This document shows positions 27,120-35,386 of a stretch of DNA of 59,214 bases, one piece after another (the first letter of the stretch is position 1; every line of letters starts with the position of its first letter). Source of the stretch: Roseobacter sp. (GTDB lineage: Bacteria; Pseudomonadota; Alphaproteobacteria; Rhodobacterales; Rhodobacteraceae); assembly GCA_024636495.1 (NCBI GenBank), contig JAGXGZ010000066.1, positions 1 through 59,214 of the forward strand, in the 5' to 3' direction. Both the position numbers and the translations under genes were made by a program. The notes under the pieces were generated by a model. The model was not told the origin of the DNA. It made no database searches and worked only from the letters and a program-made list of their open reading frames with translations.

Positions 27120-28996
27120 AATCCGCTTGCGTGATCGTTATTGGCCACGTGGATCATGGCAAAACCACCCTTGTTCGGGCGTTGACCGGCATGGAAACCG
27201 ATACGCTGGAGCAGGAAAAGCAGCGCGGCTTATCGATCAATCTGGGCTTTGCCTATTGCCGCTATCCGTCTGGAACCGTCGACCTGATCGACGCCCCCGG
27301 CCACGAGGATTTTATCCGCGCGATGGTAGCGGGGGCAACGGGTGCGCAGGCTGCCATGTTGGTCATCTCGGCGGTTGACGGCATTGCACCCCAAACCATC
27401 GAGCATCTGCGTATCGCCATCTTGTTGGCTGTTCCCGTGCGTTTCATCGCGCTTACCAAGACGGATTTGATCCCCCCAGAAGACCTGAAAGACAGGGTCA
27501 GCGATATCCAAAGCACGCTTTCTGAGCTTGGCATCACTGACATACTCCTCATCCCTGTTTCGCCTTATTTAGAGACTGGGTATCAGGCTCTACATAAAGG
27601 GTTTGAGGATCTGCTAAGCGACGATAACAGTGCCAACGGCCCCAACGCTGCGTTCCTGCCGATTGACCGCGTTTTTACTGTGGATGGTCGGGGCACAGTG
27701 GTCACCGGTACTTTGTTGGGCGCCGATCTGTCCCTGTCTGACGGTGTCGTTTTGCATCCCAAAAACCAACCCGTAACAATTCGTGGCCTTCAGTCCCGAG
27801 GAGAGGACCAAGCCCGCGTTAGCCTGGGCGCGCGCGTTGCCGTAAACCTAAGGGGTGTTGGCCCCGAAGATGTGGCGAAGGGCTGCGTTTTGTGCGCCCA
27901 AGGGCAGTTCGCCGCATCAGATTGTGTTGATATAGAACTGTCGCTGTTGGGTGATCTAAAGCGACCGCTAAAACACATGGCCACCGTCAGGGTTCTTGTT
28001 GGCACGGCACATGCCGTAGCAACGGTGCGCCTGATGGGTGGGGGGCAGTTGGCACCTGGCCAGAAGGCGTTTGGGCAGCTTCGGTTCAAGAAGCCAATTA
28101 TGGCGTTCGCAGGTCAGCGAATGATCCTGCGGTCATTGTCGCCACCCGAAACCATCGGGGGCGCGGTTGTCCTTGACCCTAAAGCCAGCGATGTAAAATC
28201 TGGTGATGCCAAGCGTTTGGCCGTGATGCGGGCAGCAGCGATGGGCGACATAGGCCTGATAACACGGGCGCTCTGTGATCAGGGGCAGGGTGTCGCGCTT
28301 TTAGCCGATGTTGCCCGGCTCGGCCGCCGATCAATGCCCCACGTTTCGCAAGCCATCATGTCAGAGTGTTCTGTCATCGATGACGGCCTGATAACCATGA
28401 ACCAATCGCTTGCAGCTGAAAAAACCGCGATACTGCAAAAGCTTGCCACATTCCACGCGGCCTATCCCATCAAACGTCTTGCGCCGGGCAAGGCCGTTAT
28501 TAACCAAAATCTGTCGCCCAAGCTGACAGCCACTGTTATGGATGCTTTGCAAGGTGACGGTTTGATCCGGCGGGAAGAAGACCAGATCGCCCTTGAACAA
28601 CACGACCCATGGACCGTGCTCACGCACAGCCAGCTGGACCGTCTTTCGGTTCTTGAAGCCACCTTAAAAGACGCGGGTATGATGCCGCCAAACTTTCAAA
28701 CGCTGACAGAGCACGAGGATGACCTTGATTTACTGGACTTGCTTTTTGCCGCAAACAAGGTCGTTGCGCTGCTGAATGTCGCCCTTAAACAACGACTGGT
28801 CTTTCATTATGACGTCTTGTTGCAAGCCGCCGAAATCTTGCGCGAAACCTTTCCGCCATCCGTGCCTTTCACAACCGGTGATGCCCGTGAAGTGTTGAGA
28901 ACCAGCCGAAAATTTGTCGTGCCGTTGCTGGAATATTTTGATGCCCAAGGGATCACGTCAAGGCAGGGCGATGTCCGGCAAATGACAAAGGTTTAG
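27116..28996 (+). CDS. selB: selenocysteine-specific elongation factor
   Basis: The 626-residue protein carries an EF-Tu-like GTPase domain with GHVDHGKTTLVRAL (P-loop), DAPGHEDFIRAMVAGATG (switch II, DAPGHE in place of the usual DVPGHE) and ALTKTDL (guanine recognition). Two beta-barrel domains follow (VFTVDGRGTVVTGTLLG). The C-terminal winged-helix region of about 250 residues contains TTGDAREVLRTSRKFVVPLL and YFDAQGITSRQGDVR, the SECIS-binding end typical of SelB. It delivers Sec-tRNA(Sec) to UGA codons marked by a downstream hairpin. It is co-translated with selA (ATGA overlap) and lies 45 bp before the tRNA-Sec gene. Confidence 0.97.
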   Translation: MKSACVIVIGHVDHGKTTLVRALTGMETDTLEQEKQRGLSINLGFAYCRYPSGTVDLIDAPGHEDFIRAMVAGATGAQAAMLVISAVDGIAPQTIEHLRIAILLAVPVRFIALTKTDLIPPEDLKDRVSDIQSTLSELGITDILLIPVSPYLETGYQALHKGFEDLLSDDNSANGPNAAFLPIDRVFTVDGRGTVVTGTLLGADLSLSDGVVLHPKNQPVTIRGLQSRGEDQARVSLGARVAVNLRGVGPEDVAKGCVLCAQGQFAASDCVDIELSLLGDLKRPLKHMATVRVLVGTAHAVATVRLMGGGQLAPGQKAFGQLRFKKPIMAFAGQRMILRSLSPPETIGGAVVLDPKASDVKSGDAKRLAVMRAAAMGDIGLITRALCDQGQGVALLADVARLGRRSMPHVSQAIMSECSVIDDGLITMNQSLAAEKTAILQKLATFHAAYPIKRLAPGKAVINQNLSPKLTATVMDALQGDGLIRREEDQIALEQHDPWTVLTHSQLDRLSVLEATLKDAGMMPPNFQTLTEHEDDLDLLDLLFAANKVVALLNVALKQRLVFHYDVLLQAAEILRETFPPSVPFTTGDAREVLRTSRKFVVPLLEYFDAQGITSRQGDVRQMTKV

Positions 28997-29041
28997 TAAT
29001 CCGCTTTAACCCCTGCACACCTCTCGCTAGTCTGGAAATAC

Positions 29042-29136
29042 GGAGGTGACTGGAGTCTGGTGGCTTCCCTGGTCTTCAAAACCATGGACGCGTCGCAACG
29101 GCGTGTGGTGGGTTCGATTCCCATCCACCTCCGCCA
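29042..29136 (+). tRNA. selC: tRNA-Sec (anticodon UCA)
   Basis: The 95-nt gene begins GGAGGTGA and ends CACCTCC-G-CCA, so the acceptor stem is closed and the CCA is encoded. The anticodon loop CTTCAAA gives UCA (29076-29078), which reads UGA. The long variable arm (about GGACGCGTCGCAACGGCGTG) and the T arm GGTTCGATTCC fit the unusual 8-bp acceptor form of selenocysteine tRNA. It lies directly behind selB and ahead of the thioredoxin-fusion and UGSC genes. Confidence 0.97.
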
Positions 29137-29211
29137 AGACTGGTGCCAAGTCGCTGGACATTGCGACCCGTTGTCCACCAATATGCAAATGCATACTTGG
29201 GAGGGGCGCAG

Positions 29212-30801
29212 ATGATCGACACAGGCCGGGCTTTCACGCTGACCGATTTAGCCGGATCACAGCATGATTTTGACGGAAACGGGCCAAGCTTGATCTGCTT
29301 TGTCAAAGAAGATTGCGAGACCTGCAATATCGCGGGCCCTGTTCTTGAAGCGTTTCAAAAGGCTTACGGTCATGGTGCCAAACTGCTGGTTCCGGGGCAG
29401 TCGGGCGAAAAGAACGCCGAATTTGCACGACGCCACGGACTGACCATGCCGGTTTTGGCCGACGAAGGCTGCAAGGCATCCTTTGAGTGGGACATTGAAA
29501 TCGTGCCCGCTGTGTTCTGGATCGACGCAGGCGGCAAGGTGGTAACGAAATTCGAAGGCTTTGTGCGCGATGACTGGCAGGCCTTGTCCGATCAGATTGC
29601 TACGCAAACCAAGCAACCCAAGGCGCAGATCGATTGGGACAGCCTGCCCGCTTGGCGGCCCGGTTGTGGCTCGAAACATTTCGACCCCGAGATTTACGAC
29701 AAGCTGCGCGCCGAGGCCGATGGCAGCGTTTTGCGCGCCCGCAAGGTCGAGGTCGCAAGTGGCGATGACATGGCAGAGTTCATGTTCGATCAGGGGTTTT
29801 CAGATGGCTTGCCTTTGGTTCCGCCAACGCCCGAGCGTGTGATGCGGATGCTGGCTGGAACGCACCGCGACCCGCAAGAGGTGATCGCGACGGTGCCGCC
29901 GAACATGGGCGTGGGCACGGTCGAGAAAATCGCGATTAACGCGGTGATGGCGGGCTGCAAGCCTGAGTATCTGCCCGTTGTCATTGCCGCTGTCGAGGCC
30001 GTTTGCACAGATGAATTCAACATTCACGGGGTTACGGCGACCACCATGGGCGCTGCGACTGTGGTTGTCGTCAATGGCCCGATCCGCGACAAGATCGGGA
30101 TGAATTCGGGCCTTGGTGCAATGGGCGCCGGCAACCGCGCCAATGCCACGATAGGACGTGCGCTGCGGCTGGTGATCCGCAATGTTGGTGGTGCGACGAC
30201 AGGGGGTGTGGAACGTTCGACCCTTGGGAATCCCATGAAATTCACCATGTGTTTTGCAGAAAACGAAGAGGTCTCGCCTTGGGAGCCGCTGCATGTAGAG
30301 CGTGGGTTCTCGAAGGACGACTCGGTTGTCACTGTCTTTGCTATGACCGGCGGGCCGGTGCATATCGTCGATCAGACCTCGCGCGTGCCGGATCAGATTG
30401 CGGGGTCGCTGGGGCAGGGCCTTGAAGGGGTGTTCCTGCCCAAGATGCACAACCTTCCGATTGATGCGCTGCTGGTGGTCTGCCCCGAGCATATCAAAAC
30501 CATGACCCGCGACGGGGACTACTCCAAAACCCGCCTGCGCGACCGCATCCAAGAGGTCACGGCGCGCCCCCTGTCCGAGATGGTGCAGGACGATCATTCG
30601 GGCGCTGGGATATCCCTTGCGGATGCCGAAAAGCTGGGGGCTGAAAAGCTCGCGCAGGTTGCACCGAAATTCGCCAGCACCGATTATATCCACATCGTGG
30701 TGGCAGGGGGCGAGGCGGGTAAATTCTCGTCTGCATTCCATGGTTGGTCTACGGGGCCTACAGGGTCAATTTCCGTTTCCAGAAAGATTGATCTGGGGTA
30801 G
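29212..30801 (+). CDS. thioredoxin-like domain fused to a large uncharacterised domain (UGSC-associated)
   Basis: The ATG at 29212, behind GGGAGGGGCGCAG, is preferred over one 23 codons upstream that overlaps the sequence just after tRNA-Sec. The 529-residue protein has an N-terminal thioredoxin/peroxiredoxin-like fold (about residues 1-135) with a CETC redox motif at 35-38. A Cys-Gly-Ser-Lys follows at 152-155. Then comes a large domain (about 175-529), rich in Gly and Ala, with GLPLVPPTPERVMRMLAG, MGAATVVVVNGPIRDKIG and ATTGGVERSTLGNP; I do not recognise its fold. It sits 24 bp before the UGSC selenoprotein gene, so the two products probably act together, likely as a thiol/selenol partner pair. 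The function is not known. Confidence 0.82.
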   Translation: MIDTGRAFTLTDLAGSQHDFDGNGPSLICFVKEDCETCNIAGPVLEAFQKAYGHGAKLLVPGQSGEKNAEFARRHGLTMPVLADEGCKASFEWDIEIVPAVFWIDAGGKVVTKFEGFVRDDWQALSDQIATQTKQPKAQIDWDSLPAWRPGCGSKHFDPEIYDKLRAEADGSVLRARKVEVASGDDMAEFMFDQGFSDGLPLVPPTPERVMRMLAGTHRDPQEVIATVPPNMGVGTVEKIAINAVMAGCKPEYLPVVIAAVEAVCTDEFNIHGVTATTMGAATVVVVNGPIRDKIGMNSGLGAMGAGNRANATIGRALRLVIRNVGGATTGGVERSTLGNPMKFTMCFAENEEVSPWEPLHVERGFSKDDSVVTVFAMTGGPVHIVDQTSRVPDQIAGSLGQGLEGVFLPKMHNLPIDALLVVCPEHIKTMTRDGDYSKTRLRDRIQEVTARPLSEMVQDDHSGAGISLADAEKLGAEKLAQVAPKFASTDYIHIVVAGGEAGKFSSAFHGWSTGPTGSISVSRKIDLG

Positions 30802-30825
30802 CATCACACTCAAAGGAGGACATGA

Positions 30826-31347
30826 ATGACAGTTATTCTCGACCCGACGGATGAACGCGTCCCGGTCGTGCGCCAGATTTCAGAACGAACCGGATCGGTG
30901 CAGGGGGTCGTGGGGTTGCTGAACATCAGCAAACCGCGCGGCAATATCCTGCTGGATGAACTGGACCGTTTGCTGAACGAAGGCGCGCCCGGCGTGGAAA
31001 TTCGGCGCTACCAAAAGCCGACTTTCGCCAAGCCGTGCCCGGATGCGCTGCGTCATCAAATTCGCGATGAATGCGATTTTATGATAGAGGCCTTGGCCGA
31101 CTGAGGATCATGTACCACGTGCAGTATGCACGATACAGTCTGGTTTGAAATCCAGGGGATCCCTTCAGTTTCCGTCGCCTCCAGCGCCTTTGGCCAAGCG
31201 GCCGAGACTCAGCGTAAATCGCTGGGCATGGAAGGCGCGCGCTATGTGCTGGTGCCGCATCCGATACAGGATGCCACGGACGATGAAATGCGCATCAAAG
31301 CCCGCGAAGCCTATGATCAGATCATAGCCGCGTTGCGCGATAAATAG
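30826..31347 (+). CDS. UGSC-family selenoprotein (Sec at codon 93)
   Basis: The ATG at 30826 follows AAAGGAGGACATGA. The frame runs to a TGA at 31102-31104 that reads U-G-S-C (TGA GGA TCA TGT). It continues in the same frame for 80 more codons to TAG at 31347, giving 173 residues. Past the TGA the sequence TTCSMHDTVWFEIQGIPSVS and later GARYVLVPHPIQDATDDE is protein-like and conserved in character, so the TGA is Sec rather than a stop. UGSC-type selenoproteins are known from marine metagenomes, but their activity is unclear; a redox role is inferred. C96 beside the Sec suggests a selenenylsulfide pair. A compact hairpin follows the TGA, and selA, selB and tRNA-Sec are immediately upstream. 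An annotation that ends at 31104 would lose half the protein. Confidence 0.9.
31112..31136 (+). promoter_or_regulatory. bacterial SECIS-like hairpin for Sec insertion
   Basis: CGTGC (31118-31122) pairs with GCACG (31128-31132) around the loop AGTAT. An outer GTA/TAC pairs 31112-31114 with 31134-31136 across a small internal loop. The loop has the GU (31124-31125) expected of a bacterial SECIS, about 20 nt after the TGA, within the usual range. It lies within the coding region, as bacterial SECIS elements do. Recognition by SelB is inferred. Confidence 0.75.
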
Positions 31348-31351
31348 ATAA

Positions 31352-31387
31352 GGGCGGCGTCGGGGAAACCCTGCGCCGTCTTTTTTT
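31352..31387 (+). terminator. intrinsic terminator after the UGSC gene
   Basis: A GC-rich hairpin with a GGGG/CCC inner stem and a GAAA-like loop is followed by seven T residues (31381-31387). It begins 5 bp past the TAG of the selenoprotein gene and stops before the convergent nagA gene, separating the two units. Confidence 0.85.
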
Positions 31388-31391
31388 GAGC

Positions 31392-32522
31392 CTACAGATC
31401 GGTTAGCCATCGTATTGAGGATAGATCATCGTTCACCCAGATCATGTCGCTTGCACTCATCGCCATTGGTTCGTCATTCAATAGCAATGCAGGGATCACC
31501 GTCGCGCGAGCAAGTGCGCGCTCAAGCGGGTCGCCTACGTCGTTGACCATGAAACGAACGGCTTGAGGCATGGTTAAATCCGCCCCGGCCAATGTGCCGT
31601 CAGCAAGGGTAAGCCTGCCTTGATCGCGTAGAATTTTGCGCCCGTTCAGGATGAAGCTGGCAATCTGCGAACCGGCCGTGGCCATGGCATCTGTAACAAG
31701 AAAGACATCACTTGGGCCTATGTTGGCGGCGAGGGCCATCCGGATCATAGCGGGGTGAACATGCACCCCATCAGCAATCAACCCCGACGCGACGGCGCTA
31801 TGTTCCAGCGCGGCCCCGACCAGACCGGGCGCGCGCGCTTGTGCCGGGCTCATCGCGTTGAACAGATGTGTGGCGCACCGGGCACCGGCATCAAAAGCCG
31901 CCATCGCCGTGTCATAGGTGCTGTCACTGTGTCCAAGCGATACAATGATGCCAGCGCCCGACATCGCCTTGATTTGCGCAGGCGTCACGCTTTCTGGTGC
32001 GACCGTGACCATCAGGTTGGCGATCCGGTCGGATGCCTTTAACAAACGCCTTAAATCGCTGTCGTGCATGGGTCGGATCAATGTGCCGTCATGGGCCCCT
32101 TTGCGGGCGATGGAAAGATGTGGTCCCTCTAGATGTAGCCCGATCAGACCTGGAACGTTCTGGTCAATCGCCTCGATCACCGCAGCGATTGCTGCATCAG
32201 TGTGACCCGCCGTATCGGTAATCAGTGTCGGCAAAAATGCTGCCGTCCCAAGCCCGCGATGCGCGGCGGCGATGGTGGCAAGGGTGGTCACATTTGGCGC
32301 GTCATTGAACATAATCCCGCCACCACCATTCACCTGCAAATCAACGAAACCGGGTGAAAGGATGCCACCGTCCAAGACGCGCAGCGGGCAGCCCTCTGGC
32401 AAGGCCTCTAGGGGAATAGCGGTAGTTGATCCGTCCTGCGATGCCAGCAGCACGTGTCCCTCAAGGATCGCGGTGCCGTCAAAGATGCGTGAACCAGTGT
32501 AGGCAATTACAGGTGGGGTCAT
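31392..32522 (-). CDS. nagA: N-acetylglucosamine-6-phosphate deacetylase
   Basis: The 376-residue amidohydrolase removes acetate from GlcNAc-6-phosphate to give glucosamine-6-phosphate. Typical blocks are GFVDLQVNGGGGIMFND near the start, the metal-binding Glu in LHLEGPHLS, His in SLGHSDSTYD and ATHLFNAMS, and the catalytic Asp in VTDAMATAG. It starts at ATG 32522, overlapping the upstream kinase gene's stop by 4 bp, so both are read as one unit. Kinase followed by deacetylase makes sense for use of free GlcNAc or of recycled amino sugars. Confidence 0.93.
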   Translation of the reverse strand: MTPPVIAYTGSRIFDGTAILEGHVLLASQDGSTTAIPLEALPEGCPLRVLDGGILSPGFVDLQVNGGGGIMFNDAPNVTTLATIAAAHRGLGTAAFLPTLITDTAGHTDAAIAAVIEAIDQNVPGLIGLHLEGPHLSIARKGAHDGTLIRPMHDSDLRRLLKASDRIANLMVTVAPESVTPAQIKAMSGAGIIVSLGHSDSTYDTAMAAFDAGARCATHLFNAMSPAQARAPGLVGAALEHSAVASGLIADGVHVHPAMIRMALAANIGPSDVFLVTDAMATAGSQIASFILNGRKILRDQGRLTLADGTLAGADLTMPQAVRFMVNDVGDPLERALARATVIPALLLNDEPMAMSASDMIWVNDDLSSIRWLTDL

Positions 32523-33394
32523 TGGGTCGCCGCGCGCATCGCAAGGGCAAATGCCCCGTCAACGGCGCGGCCCTTTTCGGTTTGCAGATTTCGGATTATC
32601 CCATCGGGTAAATACGCCGCATAATGGGGTCCGACGCCACCCGACAGACACAAAATATCCTGTGCGTGATAGTCCAAGGCCGTTAACGCGCTTTGCAAAT
32701 AATCGGCACCTCGTTGCATGAGGCTTGTCCCAATCGCATCCCCTGCCGCTGCGGTTTCTACGACATCGGGGGCAAGTGTCGCGAAATCGCCGGGCCTTGC
32801 CTTGAGGCTGAATTGCACGATGCCAGCGCCCCCGCCAAGCTTGTCCAGCATCCGGTCAGACAGCGGGCTTGGCGGCAAAATCCCGTCGACGACCAGCAAG
32901 GTATGTTCCAACGCGCCGTGGCCCAGCCAAGCGCCTGACGCCTGATCCGACACCTGATAGCACCACCCGCCAATGCAGGTTTGTACCCCGGCGCGCTGAC
33001 GCGCAATGATCGTCCCGGTGCCAAGCGCAATGACAAAGCCGTCTTCCTGGCCGATGGCACCGACAATCGTTGTTGCGGTGTCTTCGGTTACAACGCTTTT
33101 GCCAAATGGCAGGGCGTCAGCGACCCGCTTGCCGATATCAGGGCCAGTGTACCCCGCGAGCCCCAGATGGGCGACCGCGTGTTCGATCTGGCGAACGTCA
33201 TGGCCCGCGTCTTTTATGGCAGCGCGGACTGCGCTTAGAATATTGTGAATGGCCTCTTCGAAATTGGTGCTGACATTCCCGTGGTTGCCTTTTGCTTCGG
33301 CAAGAATGCCATGCGCGGCGGTTCCGACGGCAACACGGCAACCGGTGCCGCCGCCGTCCACGCCAATGATCAAAGTGGGCTGTTTATCCGTCAT
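32519..33394 (-). CDS. BadF/BadG-type N-acetylglucosamine kinase
   Basis: The 291-residue protein belongs to the BadF/BadG/BcrA/BcrD ATPase superfamily of sugar kinases. It shows GVDGGGTGCRVAVG (phosphate 1 loop), HLGLAGYTGPDIG, the adenosine motif ALGTGTIIARQR, and a late LSGGVGPHYAAYLP. Relatives phosphorylate GlcNAc or glucosamine at O6. It precedes nagA (4-bp overlap) and diverges from edd, with 171 bp between. A sugar-type kinase specific for GlcNAc fits the neighbour, but glucosamine is also possible. Confidence 0.88.
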   Translation of the reverse strand: MTDKQPTLIIGVDGGGTGCRVAVGTAAHGILAEAKGNHGNVSTNFEEAIHNILSAVRAAIKDAGHDVRQIEHAVAHLGLAGYTGPDIGKRVADALPFGKSVVTEDTATTIVGAIGQEDGFVIALGTGTIIARQRAGVQTCIGGWCYQVSDQASGAWLGHGALEHTLLVVDGILPPSPLSDRMLDKLGGGAGIVQFSLKARPGDFATLAPDVVETAAAGDAIGTSLMQRGADYLQSALTALDYHAQDILCLSGGVGPHYAAYLPDGIIRNLQTEKGRAVDGAFALAMRAATQ

Positions 33395-33498
33395 CGGCCT
33401 TGTCTAGGATACCTGTTTTGCCGGGGAAAGAGAATTTTCCCGCCAAGCGCAAAAGCAATTGTGCAAGTCCATTTGCAAATACTGATTTTCGGTGCTAA

Positions 33499-33510
33499 GT
33501 TAGCGCTAAC
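33499..33510. promoter_or_regulatory. LacI-type palindrome GTTAGCGCTAAC
   Basis: A 12-bp perfect palindrome with a central CG stands in the 171-bp divergent region between the GlcNAc kinase and edd, 56 bp before the edd start. Its form (TTAGCGCTAA) matches LacI/GalR-family operators. A second perfect palindrome, ATTTGCAAAT, lies at 33471-33480. No LacI-family gene is in the window, so the regulator would be elsewhere. Confidence 0.6.
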
Positions 33511-33565
33511 ATTAATCGACGCTTAGTAATTTTGAAAGCGAAGATTGATCAGGAGGGGAAATACC

Positions 33566-35365
33566 ATGCTGAACGAAACCGTCACCCGCGTTACCGACCG
33601 GATCATTGAACGCAGCGCCCAAGGGCGGCAAGCTTACCTTGCCCGGATGCGGGGCGCGGCAGACGATGGCCCCGCGCGGGCGCATTTATCATGCAGCGGT
33701 CAGGCCCATGCTTTTGCTGGGGCTGGTCCTGATCAGAATGCCTTGGCCACCAAGTCAGCGGGTAACATTGGCATCATCACCACCTACAATGACATGCTGT
33801 CGGCGCATCAGCCATTTGAACGCTTCCCTGAACTTATCCGCGATGCGGCCCGCGCGGTGGGCGGCACGGCGCAAGTTGCGGGCGGCGTGCCTGCAATGTG
33901 CGATGGCGTTACCCAAGGCACACCGGGGATGGAGCTGAGCCTGTTTTCGCGCGACGTAATTGCGATGGCCGCTGGCGTTGGGCTTAGCCACAACACGTTT
34001 GATTCGGCGGTGTTTCTGGGGGTCTGTGACAAGATCGTTCCGGGACTAGTGATCGCTGCTCAAGCCTTTGGTCATCTGCCGGCTATCTTTTTGCCGGCGG
34101 GTCCGATGACGTCGGGCATCTCGAACGATGAAAAGGCGGTTGTGCGCCAGAAATTCGCCTCTGGCGATGCCACCCGGGAAGAGTTGATGGCGTCAGAGAT
34201 GGCGGCGTATCACGGCCCCGGAACATGCACATTCTACGGCACGGCCAATACAAACCAGATGTTGATGGAGTTTATGGGCCTGCACTTGCCGGGCGCGTCC
34301 TTTGTGAACCCCAACACGCCCCTGCGCGATGCACTGACCATTGCAGGTGCGCAGCGCGCGCTGGCGATCAGCCATCTGGGCGATGAATATACGCCGGTTT
34401 GCGATGTGCTGGATGAAAAGGCATATGTAAACGGCATCGTTGGTTTACACGCCACGGGGGGTTCTACCAATCTGTTGATCCATCTGGTCGCCATGGCACG
34501 GGCGGGCGGTATCGTTCTGGATTGGCAGGATTTCTCGGATCTGGCTGATGTGACGCCGTTGCTGGCGCGGGTCTACCCCAACGGTCTGGCGGATGTGAAC
34601 CATTTCCACGCCGCGGGCGGGTTGGGTTTTATGATCGGGCAACTGCTGAGCGGTGGTTTGCTGCATAGTGATGTCAAAACAATTGCCGGTGACGGGCTTG
34701 AACGCTATACCCAAGACCCCAAACTGAAACAGGGCAGCGTTGAATGGGTCGCAGGACCCACCGATACCTTGAACGACAAGATCTTGCGCCCGGTGAGCGA
34801 ACCATTCCAGCCGACGGGCGGTCTAAAGCGCCTTGCGGGCGGGTTGGGCAATGCCGTGACGAAGGTGTCAGCGGTAAAGCCTGAACACCATATCGTCGAA
34901 GCGCCTGCGCGGATTTTCCACGATCAGGAATCTGTCAAAGAGGCCTATAAAAACGGCGAGTTCAAAGAAGACGTTGTCGTTGTTGTTCGCTTTCAGGGAC
35001 CGAAAGCCAACGGTATGCCAGAGCTTCACAGCCTGACGCCGGTATTGGCGAACCTGCAAGCCAAGGGTCTGAAGGTCGCATTGGTCACCGACGGGCGCAT
35101 GTCGGGCGCATCGGGAAAGGTGCTTAGCGCGATTCACGTCTGCCCCGAGGCATTGGACGGGGGGCCGATTGCACGGATTCAGGACGGCGATGTGATCCGG
35201 GTCGATGCCCAGAACGGTGCGCTTGACGTCATGACACCCGGCGCTTTGGACCGCGATTGTGTGACGGCTGATATGTCAGGCAATGCCCACGGCCAAGGCC
35301 GCGATCTGTTCGCGAACTTCCGCATGACTGTAGGCACCGCCGATACTGGCGCCAGCAGTATTTGA
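33566..35365 (+). CDS. edd: 6-phosphogluconate dehydratase
   Basis: The ATG at 33566 follows AGGAGGGGAAATACC. The 599-residue protein is of the IlvD/Edd family: MCDGVTQGTPGMELSLFSRD (iron-sulfur Cys and conserved block), CDKIVPG, ATGGSTNLLIHLVAMAR, and GRMSGASGKVLSAIHVCPEA near the end. It dehydrates 6-phosphogluconate to KDPG in the Entner-Doudoroff pathway, the main glucose route of many roseobacters. eda follows at 21 bp on the same strand. The motif spacing MELSLFSRDVIAM is that of Edd rather than IlvD. The gene diverges from the GlcNAc genes across a shared LacI-type palindrome. Confidence 0.95.
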   Translation: MLNETVTRVTDRIIERSAQGRQAYLARMRGAADDGPARAHLSCSGQAHAFAGAGPDQNALATKSAGNIGIITTYNDMLSAHQPFERFPELIRDAARAVGGTAQVAGGVPAMCDGVTQGTPGMELSLFSRDVIAMAAGVGLSHNTFDSAVFLGVCDKIVPGLVIAAQAFGHLPAIFLPAGPMTSGISNDEKAVVRQKFASGDATREELMASEMAAYHGPGTCTFYGTANTNQMLMEFMGLHLPGASFVNPNTPLRDALTIAGAQRALAISHLGDEYTPVCDVLDEKAYVNGIVGLHATGGSTNLLIHLVAMARAGGIVLDWQDFSDLADVTPLLARVYPNGLADVNHFHAAGGLGFMIGQLLSGGLLHSDVKTIAGDGLERYTQDPKLKQGSVEWVAGPTDTLNDKILRPVSEPFQPTGGLKRLAGGLGNAVTKVSAVKPEHHIVEAPARIFHDQESVKEAYKNGEFKEDVVVVVRFQGPKANGMPELHSLTPVLANLQAKGLKVALVTDGRMSGASGKVLSAIHVCPEALDGGPIARIQDGDVIRVDAQNGALDVMTPGALDRDCVTADMSGNAHGQGRDLFANFRMTVGTADTGASSI

Positions 35366-35386
35366 TTTGAACAAAGGACGTTTACC

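Noticed and set aside
31102..31104. Treating the TGA in the UGSC gene as a true stop and two separate genes
   Set aside because: The UGSC motif, the in-frame continuation, the SECIS-like hairpin and the adjacent Sec machinery all support readthrough.
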